Below are positions 14,248 to 21,741 of a stretch of 44,962 bases of DNA, piece after piece. A program made the translations under genes and the position numbers. This DNA is from a virus. Numbering within the stretch: the stretch's first letter is position 1; each line of letters opens with the position of its first letter. The stretch covers positions 1-44,962 of the IMG/VR virus record IMGVR_UViG_3300033182_001695, one strand, 5' to 3'. A model generated the notes under the pieces. It was not told where the DNA came from. It did no database searches and was given only the letters and a program-made list of their open reading frames with translations.

Positions 14248-14835
14248 ATGAACAGAAGAGATGTGCTCTTAAGAGCATTAAGTAAAACTTTCAATCAAAA
14301 CACTATAAATTCTTTTCTTGAATATCAATTAAGCTCATCTGATCTAAATTTTGTTAAATATGCAGTAACTCAAGCTCTACAAACAATAAAGCCAAGACCA
14401 CTTGATTGTGTTTTATTAAGTGCAGTCATAGCTGTAAACATACAAGATCATTCTAATATTCCAGTAGCTCTAATTGGTGGAGATCTAAAATATAAAAATT
14501 TACCAATTTTTACACATCATGGTACACAAGATTTAAATATAGAGGCCATCAATAGCAACGTTCTTAATAGCAAACTTGAAGGACATTTTTGGATAGAAAT
14601 TGGTGATATGATTATAGACAGCTCTATTTTTAGAACTCTATATTCAAATCACTTTCCAGAATATTTAAGAAATGAGATAAAGTCTAAGATAGATGATGAA
14701 AAAGACTATATTATAGCAACTCCAAAAGAAATGATACAACAATACAATTTTGAATATGTTCCTAGATACTCACTATCAGATGAAACAATAAGTGGATTAA
14801 TAGCCGGTGCATTTTTTGAAAATAGAATAAAATAA
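14248..14835 (+). CDS. Possible transglutaminase/papain-like fold protein, phage moron
   Basis: Counting from ATG 14248 the protein has 195 residues; a GTG at 14170 would extend it by 26. Cys54 (LDCVLLSAVIAVN) starts a helix, while GHFWIEIGDMIIDSS (112-126) offers His113 and Asp120 in the order and spacing of transglutaminase-like cysteine hydrolases. The active-site assignment is inferred from pattern only. There is no signal peptide, so it should act in the cytoplasm of the lysogen or host. It lies between DUF6362 and a probable structural gene, where extra cargo genes are often inserted. It might process a peptide or protein; the substrate is unknown. Confidence 0.6.
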   Translation: MNRRDVLLRALSKTFNQNTINSFLEYQLSSSDLNFVKYAVTQALQTIKPRPLDCVLLSAVIAVNIQDHSNIPVALIGGDLKYKNLPIFTHHGTQDLNIEAINSNVLNSKLEGHFWIEIGDMIIDSSIFRTLYSNHFPEYLRNEIKSKIDDEKDYIIATPKEMIQQYNFEYVPRYSLSDETISGLIAGAFFENRIK

Positions 14836-14867
14836 GTAACTAAAAACACTTTCACTATCTTTGCTAA

Positions 14868-15443
14868 ATGGCAATCATTGAATTACAACTCAACGATAAA
14901 ACAACAAAGGAACTAACCCAATTTGCAAAAAAACAACTTCCCTTTATTACTGCAAAAAGCTTAACTAACACTGCACAGGCTTCACAAGCGGAAGTAAGAA
15001 AACACATCAAAGAAGAGTTTCATATCAGGAAAAAAGCTGGTGGTTTTGAAAGTTCAATTAGAATAAAACCAGCAAGAAAAACAGATCTTAAATCTGAGAT
15101 ATTTAGTATGGCTGCCTTTGCTTCTTTACAGCAAGTCGGTGGAACTAAGAAAGCTCGTAGTGGTCGGTTAGCTATCCCCCTTTATGATAATATTGGTGAT
15201 GTTAAGAAACAAACCGCAAGAAACAATCCGTCAGCATATCTCGCAGGTAACGCCTTTAAAATGAGAACAAAATCAGGTCAAGAAGTAATAGCACAGCGTA
15301 AACGTAATGGACTTAGAATTTTATATTTCTTAAAGAGAGATGCTGATGTGGAAAAACGGTTTGAGATGACCGAGAAGACTACAGATGTTGTTAAGAAGCA
15401 ATTTCCTATGATTTTCAGAAAAAACTTGCGTGAGATCGCTTAA
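14868..15443 (+). CDS. Probable phage structural (minor tail-like) protein
   Basis: This 191-residue basic protein starts MAIIELQLNDKTTKELTQF and contains KQLPFITAKSLTNTAQASQ, then VRKHIKEEFHIRKKAGGFESS. Such proteins resemble phage tail-completion or HK97 gp10-like proteins, with an alpha-beta core. Its place upstream of the methyltransferases and far from the tail operon is unusual. No membrane segment is present. The assignment rests on general pattern and is moderate. Confidence 0.55.
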   Translation: MAIIELQLNDKTTKELTQFAKKQLPFITAKSLTNTAQASQAEVRKHIKEEFHIRKKAGGFESSIRIKPARKTDLKSEIFSMAAFASLQQVGGTKKARSGRLAIPLYDNIGDVKKQTARNNPSAYLAGNAFKMRTKSGQEVIAQRKRNGLRILYFLKRDADVEKRFEMTEKTTDVVKKQFPMIFRKNLREIA

Positions 15444-15462
15444 AATCTCCTTAAATATAAAA

Positions 15463-15562
15463 AAAGGTACTGTGAGCGACCTTTCGAATGCGGGTAACGC
15501 GCACCGCAGCACTTTTCTAGCGTTAGAACTTTAAAAAGGGTTCGCACTTGGTTCGCGCTTTT
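15463..15562 (+). ncRNA. Structured GC-rich leader or small RNA candidate
   Basis: AAAGGT (15463-15468) pairs with ACCTTT (15479-15484), and TGCGG (15489-15493) pairs with CCGCA (15504-15508). Two GGTTCGC direct repeats and a run into TTTTT follow at 15538-15562. This 100-bp gap is clearly richer in G+C than its surroundings and ends about 40 bases before the methyltransferase start. It may be a regulatory leader, a terminator cluster or a small RNA. Confidence 0.35.
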
Positions 15563-15602
15563 TCAAATTTTCATTAATAAAAACAATTTTTAAACAAGCT
15601 TA

Positions 15603-16880
15603 GTGTGGATTCATGTACCTTCAGAATTTTGTCCCTCTGTTCAGGAGTTGGAGGAATTGAGCTTGGATTCAAATTGGCTATTCCAGAAAGTAGAACAGTC
15701 GCTTACATCGAGAACGAAGCCTTTGCGTGCGCCATCTTGGAAGCGCGCTTTAAAGACAAAACCTTGGATGAAGCACCTATTTGGTCGGATATTAAAACCT
15801 TCGATGGCAAACCTTGGCGTGGAAAAGTGGATTGCATTACTGGAGGATATCCCTGCCAACCATTTAGTGTTGCAGGAAGAAAACTCGGTGCAAAAGACCC
15901 AAGACATCTCTGGCCAGAAATTAAACGACTCATTACAGAAATCGAACCACCAGTCTGTTTCTTTGAAAATGTCGGCGGACATTTACGATTGGGGTTTGAA
16001 CAAGTCAGCGATGACTTACGATCAATGGGTTACGAAGTTAAGGCAGGCCTGTTTACAGCGCAAGAAGTCGGCGCTCCTCACAAAAGAGAACGACTCTTCA
16101 TATTGGCCTACAGTAATAGCATCGGATCATCTGTCGAATCCAACAAAAACATTGGAGAACTGGCCAACAGTTCTAAGCTCGGATGCAACGATGGGAGCAA
16201 TAATATCTCCGAACGATACCTACAGAAAAACCTCGACAGGAAGTCTGAGGAAAATCAACAAAAATGGCAAGGATGGATCTCTAGGGTTAGCCAGGACAAT
16301 CAAAATGTGGCCAACAGTTCGAGGATCGTCAGCGCACGAACCATGTCAGAGCGAAATCAGGAACAACAACCCCAAGAAAAGATTGGAGGTGGAAGTTCAG
16401 AATTGGCCGACTCCGAGAACGCAGGAGCCAGGAAGCACGAGTCCAGGATATGGAAAAGGATTAAAGAATACTGCTCAGAATTGGAGAACGCCAAACGCTT
16501 CAGATGGCGAAGGTGGAGTGATGGAGTACAAGGACAGCAAAGCAGCAAAATTAAAACTGAGGGATCACAGCGTTCATGCGGTGAAATCATGGGCGACACC
16601 AACAACGAGAGATTGGAAAGATGGGAATGCTCAGAGCGAGAATGTTCCAACCAACTCCCTACTTGGCCGCCAAGCCCCACGAGCTACTCGCAGTGGGGAT
16701 CAGTCCCAGATAACCTTAAACCCGCTATTCACAAACTGGCTGATGGGATGACCAATCGGGTGGACGAAGTTCGAGCCTGTGGCAATGGAGTGGTACCTTT
16801 GGTTGCAGCTTATGCGTGGCGAATTCTTACAGATGGAATGCATCTGGTTAAAGATCAAAGAAAATAATCAAAAAATATGA
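15603..16880 (+). other. Overprinted second frame with WPTP-type repeats, interrupted by TGA
   Basis: The frame two bases ahead of the methyltransferase frame (+1 relative to it) is open for 382 codons (15603-16748). After one TGA (16749-16751) it stays open to a TGA at 16878-16880, which overlaps the ATG of the next gene by the usual 4-base ATGA. From about codon 148 it reads YDQWVTKLRQACLQRKKSA, then six Trp-led repeats (WPTV, WPTV, WPTV, WPTP, WRTP, WATP), TTRDWKDG, LGRQAP and NPLFTNWLMG. The TGA replaces the Trp expected in the familiar phage ending LMGWPIGW, and PIGWTKFEPVAMEW follows it. Similar sequences are annotated as proteins beside or within phage methyltransferases (from memory). 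It may be a true overlapping gene, now broken, or a shadow forced by the methyltransferase. Confidence 0.4.
15605..16867 (+). CDS. DNA cytosine-5 methyltransferase
   Basis: This 420-residue enzyme methylates cytosine at a specific sequence. Motif I is LSLCSGVGGIELGF (9-22), motif IV has the catalytic Cys84 in GGYPCQPFSVAG, motif VI is ENV (121-123), motif VIII is QEVGAPHKRERLFILA (153-168), and the closing motif RACGNGVVP is at 390-398. Between 170 and 330 lies a target-recognition region rich in Asn, Ser and Glu with repeated LANS/LADS units. It starts with GTG and has no clear ribosome site. No restriction enzyme gene is nearby, so it is probably an orphan protecting phage DNA. A second frame overlaps almost all of it. 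Confidence 0.88.
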   Translation: MDSCTFRILSLCSGVGGIELGFKLAIPESRTVAYIENEAFACAILEARFKDKTLDEAPIWSDIKTFDGKPWRGKVDCITGGYPCQPFSVAGRKLGAKDPRHLWPEIKRLITEIEPPVCFFENVGGHLRLGFEQVSDDLRSMGYEVKAGLFTAQEVGAPHKRERLFILAYSNSIGSSVESNKNIGELANSSKLGCNDGSNNISERYLQKNLDRKSEENQQKWQGWISRVSQDNQNVANSSRIVSARTMSERNQEQQPQEKIGGGSSELADSENAGARKHESRIWKRIKEYCSELENAKRFRWRRWSDGVQGQQSSKIKTEGSQRSCGEIMGDTNNERLERWECSERECSNQLPTWPPSPTSYSQWGSVPDNLKPAIHKLADGMTNRVDEVRACGNGVVPLVAAYAWRILTDGMHLVKDQRK

Positions 16881-18199
16881 AGGATAATTTTATCCCAAAA
16901 TTAGCAGAAAATATTGAATTAAAATCTGTAGAAGAGTTAATACCTTATGCCAAAAATGCTAGAACTCACTCTGAGGCTCAAGTAGCCCAAATAGCAAATA
17001 GCATAATTGAATTTGGTTTTACCAACCCAATTCTAATTGATGGAGCTAAGGGTATTATTGCTGGTCACGGAAGATTAATGGCAGCTAAAAAACTTAATCT
17101 TTCTCAAGTTCCAGTTGTTATTTTGGATCACTTAAGCGAAGCCCAAAAGCGCGCTTATATCATAGCTGACAACAAACTAGCCGAAAATGCCGGTTGGGAT
17201 GAAGAAATATTGGCTGGTGAATTAGCGGATTTAAAAGAAGAAAATTTTGATCTGGACTTAATTGGTTTTGAAGATCAGGAATTAGAAAAATTATTTTCTA
17301 ATTTATATGATGATAAGAAACTTCAAAAAGAAGATGAAGTTCCAGAGTTAGAAGAAAAATCAGTCTCAAAAATTGGTGATATTTGGATTCTTGGTAATCA
17401 TAAACTCATCTGCGGTGATTCAACCAAAATAGAAACTTACCAGTCTCTTTTAGAAAATGAGTTAGCTGATATGACTTTTACCGATCCGCCTTATAATGTG
17501 GATTACGATCAAGAGTCACGAAATATTTTGACTAGCAGAAATAGTAATGACAAAGATAAATACGAAAAACAATCGTCAGGTAAGAGAAAAATATCCAATG
17601 ATAATTTAGGCGATGCTTTCCCTCAATTTCTTCTTAGTTGTTGTTCAAATATTTTGTCTTTTACAAAGGGAGCTTGCTATATTTGTATGAGTTCATCTGA
17701 ACTTCATAACTTGCAAAAAGCTTTCATTGAAGCTGGTGGTAAATGGTCAACTTTTATCATCTGGGCTAAAAATCATTTCACTCTTGGAAGGAGTGATTAT
17801 CAAAGACAATATGAGCCAATTCTTTATGGATGGAAAGAAAAAAATGACCATTATTGGTGTGGTGACAGAAATCAAAGCGATGTTTGGTATTTTAACAAAC
17901 CATTAAAAAGCACGCTTCATCCAACTATGAAGCCAGTTGAATTGGTTAAAAAAGCAATTCTAAATTCCAGTAAAACTGACGATATTATCCTCGATCCTTT
18001 TGGTGGTTCTGGTTCAACTTTAATTGCCTGCGAGCAAGTAAAAAGAAGGTGTAGAACCATAGAATTAGACGAGAAATATGTGGATGTTATAATTAAAAGA
18101 TGGCAAGATATCTCAGGCGAAGAAGCAACTTTACTTGAAGATGGAAAAACTTTTAATGATATTTCAAAAGAAAGAATTGATGGAAAAGAACAGCAATGA
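16877..18199 (+). CDS. ParB-like domain fused to DNA adenine/cytosine-N4 methyltransferase
   Basis: This 440-residue protein opens with a ParB/Srx nuclease-like domain: IPYAKNARTHSEAQVAQIA (22-40), GFTNPILID and GIIAGHGRLMAA (59-70). The second domain is a beta-class amino-methyltransferase with DPPY at 203-206 and DPFGGSGSTL at 373-382, the reversed motif order of that class. It should methylate exocyclic N6-adenine or N4-cytosine. The ParB fusion is common in phage enzymes. Its ATG overlaps the terminal TGA of the overprinted frame, and the next small gene starts inside its last codons. Anti-restriction or regulatory methylation is likely. Confidence 0.88.
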   Translation: MKDNFIPKLAENIELKSVEELIPYAKNARTHSEAQVAQIANSIIEFGFTNPILIDGAKGIIAGHGRLMAAKKLNLSQVPVVILDHLSEAQKRAYIIADNKLAENAGWDEEILAGELADLKEENFDLDLIGFEDQELEKLFSNLYDDKKLQKEDEVPELEEKSVSKIGDIWILGNHKLICGDSTKIETYQSLLENELADMTFTDPPYNVDYDQESRNILTSRNSNDKDKYEKQSSGKRKISNDNLGDAFPQFLLSCCSNILSFTKGACYICMSSSELHNLQKAFIEAGGKWSTFIIWAKNHFTLGRSDYQRQYEPILYGWKEKNDHYWCGDRNQSDVWYFNKPLKSTLHPTMKPVELVKKAILNSSKTDDIILDPFGGSGSTLIACEQVKRRCRTIELDEKYVDVIIKRWQDISGEEATLLEDGKTFNDISKERIDGKEQQ

Positions 18200-18368
18200 A
18201 GAACTAATAAAATCTCAAGCTAAAGAGCTTGTCGAAAAACATGGAAAAAAGGCTGTGGAAGTTGCTAATAGGAAAGTTGAAAACCTAAACAATCAGCATA
18301 GCCGAGAAAGCGATTTTAATTTTCAAGTTTTAAGTGAAGTAGAAAAGTTGGTAGAAGATTTAGATTAA
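18180..18368 (+). CDS. Small hypothetical helical protein
   Basis: This 62-residue frame begins at ATG 18180, inside the methyltransferase carboxyl end, and contains NEELIKSQAKELVEKHG, KKAVEVANRKVENL and a closing LSEVEKLVEDLD. It is strongly helical and charged, with coiled-coil character. It overlaps the end of the minus-strand gene at 18360 by 9 bases. It could be a phage accessory factor; I do not recognise it. Confidence 0.5.
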   Translation: MEKNSNEELIKSQAKELVEKHGKKAVEVANRKVENLNNQHSRESDFNFQVLSEVEKLVEDLD

Positions 18369-18641
18369 AGATTGGCAAATTTTAACAGCTTCTTGATTCC
18401 AGAGCTTCATGGCATTTTCTTGATTATCCAAAAAATATTCTAAAGAAGACTTAACCATATACCTAACATCAAGATCGTCACCAAAAACTTTTTGTTCTTC
18501 TAAAATTAAATCAAAAAGTTCATCATCACCAAGTAAATAATAAAGTTTGTCAGAAGCTTCTCTTGCCAGTAGTGGTTTTTTTAACAAAGTTTGTAATTTT
18601 TTAGCTTTCTCAACTGTTTGAGGTAAATTCCAGGTTCCCAT
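18360..18641 (-). CDS. Hypothetical prophage protein
   Basis: I do not recognise this 93-residue protein (MGTWNLPQTVEKAKKLQTLL, then SDKLYYLLGDDELFDLILEE). It looks soluble and helical with acidic patches. Reality is supported by a good ribosome site, AAGGAG five bases before the ATG on the minus strand, and by a well-formed promoter with an operator dyad 40-75 bases upstream. It belongs to a leftward pair with the DUF3489-like gene, opposite to all surrounding genes, so it may be expressed in the lysogen. Confidence 0.68.
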   Translation of the reverse strand: MGTWNLPQTVEKAKKLQTLLKKPLLAREASDKLYYLLGDDELFDLILEEQKVFGDDLDVRYMVKSSLEYFLDNQENAMKLWNQEAVKICQSLI

Positions 18642-18676
18642 TTTTCTCCTTTGTTTTGATTAAAAAAAGCTCCTTC

Positions 18677-18725
18677 AAGCTATGTACATCATAGCTTTAA
18701 GAGCTTACACAGTCAACTCAATTGA
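18677..18725 (-). promoter_or_regulatory. Sigma-70 promoter and operator for the 93-residue gene
   Basis: On the minus strand TTGACT (18716-18711) and TATGAT (18693-18688) are separated by exactly 17 bases. The perfect dyad AAGCTATG (18677-18684) with CATAGCTT (18690-18697) covers the -10 box, and the palindrome TCAATTGA (18718-18725) abuts the -35. Confidence 0.75.
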
Positions 18726-18755
18726 TGCACTTTTTTTAAAGTTTTTTGCATCTTT

Positions 18756-19052
18756 TTAAGCAATTTTATAGATGCGATTTTTACCAGATGCTTTGTCATC
18801 TGTGATATTAACATCATAATTTTTGCGAAGTCTTGATAAAGCACCTCTAGTAGTATGATTTTGCCATTCTAATTTTTCAGCGATTTGCTTAATTGTTGCA
18901 CCATTAGATGATTTAAGCATTTCTACTAATTTGGCTATTTTACTACCTTTTCTAATTGACGAGATTTGTTTGGTGGCAATTTTATCTTTGACTGGCTTTT
19001 GATTAGAATTTTTGTCGTTAGAACAAGATGATTTTTTTTGATTTGCAGACAT
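18756..19052 (-). CDS. DUF3489-like winged-helix protein
   Basis: This 98-residue protein has a basic, low-complexity amino end, then GSKIAKLVEMLKSSNGATIK, EKLEWQNHTTRGALSRLRK and ASGKNRIYKIA. These are the three blocks of DUF3489, a winged-helix family common in alphaproteobacterial prophages. It should bind DNA as a small regulator. AAGGAG lies seven bases before the ATG, and a promoter like that of its neighbour precedes it. Divergent orientation from the terminase genes places its start beside the late operon. Confidence 0.82.
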   Translation of the reverse strand: MSANQKKSSCSNDKNSNQKPVKDKIATKQISSIRKGSKIAKLVEMLKSSNGATIKQIAEKLEWQNHTTRGALSRLRKNYDVNITDDKASGKNRIYKIA

Positions 19053-19100
19053 AATTTACTCCTTAAATTTAGATTAATAAAATGCTCTAAAAGCAGGTAG

Positions 19101-19138
19101 AATATAGCTCTTCGAACAGTTAACATCAAGTCAATTGA
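19101..19138 (-). promoter_or_regulatory. Sigma-70-like promoter of the DUF3489 gene
   Basis: On the minus strand TTGATG (19129-19124) and TATATT (19106-19101) have a 17-base spacer. The palindrome TCAATTGA (19131-19138) sits immediately upstream of the -35, as in the other leftward promoter at 18688-18725. Confidence 0.65.
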
Positions 19139-19179
19139 TCAACAAAATGCAAGAAAAATAAATACGATGAATAAAAAAT

Positions 19180-19662
19180 ATGGAACTTTCACAGAGAGCC
19201 TATGCACGACATCGAGGCATTTCCGAAACAGCTGTGAGAAAAGCCTTGAAAGAAGGTAGAATAACAAAAAATAAAAATGGAAAAATTGATCCAAATTTAG
19301 CAGATAAACAATGGGATAAAAATACTAACCCAGCACAAATTAAAGAAGCCACAAAAGCGGTTGAAGAAGTTAGTAATTACAATTCAAATCTAATTGGCCC
19401 AAGTTATCAACAAAGTCGAGCTATAAAAGAAGCCTATAATGCTAAATTAACCAGACTTCAATTTGAAAAAGAGTCGAAAAAACTCATCTCAGTAGATGAA
19501 GTAAAAATAAGCGCTTTTAATGCAGCGAGAATGACCAGGGACAGGATTCTTAATATTCCTGATCGAGTTATTCCATTGTTGGTTGGTAAGACCGATATTC
19601 ACGAGATGAAAGAAATTTTAAAAGCAGAATTAATAAAAGCTTTAGAAGAACTATCTAAATAA
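19180..19662 (+). CDS. Terminase small subunit (Nu1-like)
   Basis: This 160-residue protein begins with a helix-turn-helix, LSQRAYARHRGISETAVRKA (3-22), that should recognise the packaging site. The middle has YQQSRAIKEAYNAKLTRLQFE, and the end ILKAELIKALEELSK probably contacts the large subunit. This is the lambda Nu1/gp1 layout. It starts the late operon and is followed by the large subunit after 2 bases. The ATG lies in an A-rich context without a Shine-Dalgarno sequence. Confidence 0.85.
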   Translation: MELSQRAYARHRGISETAVRKALKEGRITKNKNGKIDPNLADKQWDKNTNPAQIKEATKAVEEVSNYNSNLIGPSYQQSRAIKEAYNAKLTRLQFEKESKKLISVDEVKISAFNAARMTRDRILNIPDRVIPLLVGKTDIHEMKEILKAELIKALEELSK

Positions 19663-19664
19663 TA

Positions 19665-21530
19665 ATGAATCCAGATGATCTATATCTTAGTAGCTTTAAA
19701 GCTGGATTAACCCCAGACCCAGATTTTGATGTATCCAATTGGGCTGATCATAATCGTATTTTAACATCAGTATCATCAAGTGAGCCTGGACCATGGAGAA
19801 CAGATAGAACTCCTTATTTAAAAGAAATAATGGACTGCCTTTCGCCAAGCAATTCTTGTGAAAAGGTTGTCTTCATGAAGGGTGCGCAAATTGGAGGAAC
19901 AGAATGCGGTAATAACTGGATGGGTTTTGTAATACATCACTCACCAGGCCCGATGTTAATTGTAAATCCTACAGTTGAAACAGCGAAGCGAACCTCGAAA
20001 ATGAGGATTGACCCAGCAATTGAGAATTGCCCAGTTTTAAAAGAAAGGGTTAATGATCCAAGAGCAAGGGATTCTAGCAATACAATGTTGATGAAAGAAT
20101 TTCCTGGCGGAGTTCTTATTTTAACAGGAGCTAATTCGGCAGTTGGTTTAAGATCAATGCCAATTCGCTATTTATTTTTAGATGAAGTTGATGGTTACCC
20201 AGATGATGCAAATAATGAAGGTGATCCAGTAAATTTAGCAATTCAAAGAACCGCCACTTTTAGCAATAAAAAGATATTTATGATATCTACACCGACTATT
20301 AAACATTATAGTCGTATTGAAACCTCTTTTTTAGAAGGAGATCAAAGATATTATAATGTCCCCTGCCCTGATTGCAATGAACTGCAAATTTTAAAATGGT
20401 CAAACATTAAATGGCCAAAAGGTGAACCAGAAAAAGCTTACTATGTTTGCAAAAAATGTGGTAGTAAATGGCAAAATCATCAAAAAGCAGAAATTCTAAG
20501 AAATGGCAGATGGATAGCCAAAAATCCAAATAATGAGAGTAAAACAATATCATTTCACCTTTCTTCTCTTTATTCGCCTCATGGCTGGGTAAGTTGGGGT
20601 GATATTGCTAAAGAGTTTAGTGATGTTCACAAAGACCCACCAAGATTACAAGTCTGGACAAATACCAAATTAGCTGAAACTTGGGAGGATATGTCTGGTG
20701 AGGCTATTGATCCAACTGGTTTAATGAAAAAGCGTGAGAATTTTGGTAAATATTTGCCAAAAGATGTTGCTATTCTTACAGCTGGAGTCGATGTTCAAGA
20801 CAATCGCCTTGAGGTTGAGATTGTTGGTTGGGGTAAAGATGAAGAATCATGGTCAATTGATTATAAGGTTATTTATGGTGATCCGTCAACACCTGACCTT
20901 TGGAATGATTTGGATACAATATTAAACCACACTTTCGTTCATAGTAGAGAATTAGGCAATTTTCCAATTACTGCCATAGCGGTGGACTCAGGTGGTCATT
21001 ACACGGATCATGTTATCAATTATTGCGACAAGAATAAACATAGAAGGTTCTGGGCTATTAAAGGTAGTTCAAATGGATCAGGAGTTCCAATTTGGCCGGT
21101 AAGAGCAAGTCAAAATAAAAGACTTAAAAAACCGGTTTATGTAATTGGTGTTAATGATGCTAAAGAAACCTTAATGCAACGCCTTAGAATTGAAAATAAA
21201 GGTGCTGGTTATTGGCATTTTCCAATCGAAAGAGATGCTGAATGGTTTAACCAAATAACCTCTGAAGTTGTAAAAACTAAGTATGTAAAGGGTCGTCCAG
21301 TTAGAAGTTGGCAACCTAAAAAAGAAGGAACGCCAACAGAAGCTTTAGACTGTAGAGTTTACGCTTTTGCAGCACTTCGTGGTTTAGTTAGAAGCTGGAG
21401 ACTAGATTTAAATCAGCTATCTGAAAAGTTATCTAATTTTCCAATTAAAAGTTCTAATGCCCAAATTCAAAGTCAGCAAACTTCAAGTCAGCCAAGAATA
21501 AGACGAACAAGAAGTAGAGGAATAAGTTAA
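19665..21530 (+). CDS. Terminase large subunit, lambda GpA family
   Basis: This 621-residue packaging motor and nuclease has an ATPase with variant Walker A MKGAQIGGTE (71-80) and Walker B LFLDEVDG (170-177). STP (208-210) is the coupling motif. A zinc ribbon has Cys234, Cys237, Cys262 and Cys265. The nuclease domain begins at TAGVDVQDNRLEVEIVG, with Asp in VDVQD and AVDSGG. The length agrees with GpA. It cuts and pumps DNA through the portal encoded 200 bases downstream; GpA-type enzymes make cos ends, which would be expected here. Confidence 0.95.
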   Translation: MNPDDLYLSSFKAGLTPDPDFDVSNWADHNRILTSVSSSEPGPWRTDRTPYLKEIMDCLSPSNSCEKVVFMKGAQIGGTECGNNWMGFVIHHSPGPMLIVNPTVETAKRTSKMRIDPAIENCPVLKERVNDPRARDSSNTMLMKEFPGGVLILTGANSAVGLRSMPIRYLFLDEVDGYPDDANNEGDPVNLAIQRTATFSNKKIFMISTPTIKHYSRIETSFLEGDQRYYNVPCPDCNELQILKWSNIKWPKGEPEKAYYVCKKCGSKWQNHQKAEILRNGRWIAKNPNNESKTISFHLSSLYSPHGWVSWGDIAKEFSDVHKDPPRLQVWTNTKLAETWEDMSGEAIDPTGLMKKRENFGKYLPKDVAILTAGVDVQDNRLEVEIVGWGKDEESWSIDYKVIYGDPSTPDLWNDLDTILNHTFVHSRELGNFPITAIAVDSGGHYTDHVINYCDKNKHRRFWAIKGSSNGSGVPIWPVRASQNKRLKKPVYVIGVNDAKETLMQRLRIENKGAGYWHFPIERDAEWFNQITSEVVKTKYVKGRPVRSWQPKKEGTPTEALDCRVYAFAALRGLVRSWRLDLNQLSEKLSNFPIKSSNAQIQSQQTSSQPRIRRTRSRGIS

Positions 21531-21534
21531 AATT

Positions 21535-21741
21535 ATGCAAACATTAGAAGAACAATTAACCGAAGTACAGCAAGCGATCTCCGATGTAATAAGCGGGGCG
21601 CAAGAGGCTTGGTATAATGGTCAAAGAGTTAAAAAAGCTGATTTAGCTGTACTAGAAAAAAGAGAAAGCACCCTACTTAGAAGATTGAGACGAAAAGATA
21701 ATGGTGGAATTAGAACAAGATTAGCTACTCCTCATGCCTAG
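21535..21741 (+). CDS. Head-tail joining protein W-like
   Basis: This 68-residue protein starts MQTLEEQLTEVQQAISDVIS, continues with EAWYNGQRVKKADLAVLEKR and ends in a short basic tail. This is the two-helix pattern of lambda gpW and its relatives, which seal the portal after packaging. Its position between terminase and portal matches lambda. It overlaps the portal gene by 8 bases. Confidence 0.82.
   Translation: MQTLEEQLTEVQQAISDVISGAQEAWYNGQRVKKADLAVLEKRESTLLRRLRRKDNGGIRTRLATPHA

Noticed and set aside
15641-15982. Minus-strand open frames inside the methyltransferase
   Set aside because: They lack start signals and protein-like pattern and are by-products of the constrained coding strand.
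16749-16751. TGA read as tryptophan (genetic code 4)
   Set aside because: TGA ends many genes with compact overlaps (for example at 9488, 9859, 33978 and 42272), so it is a normal stop in this DNA.
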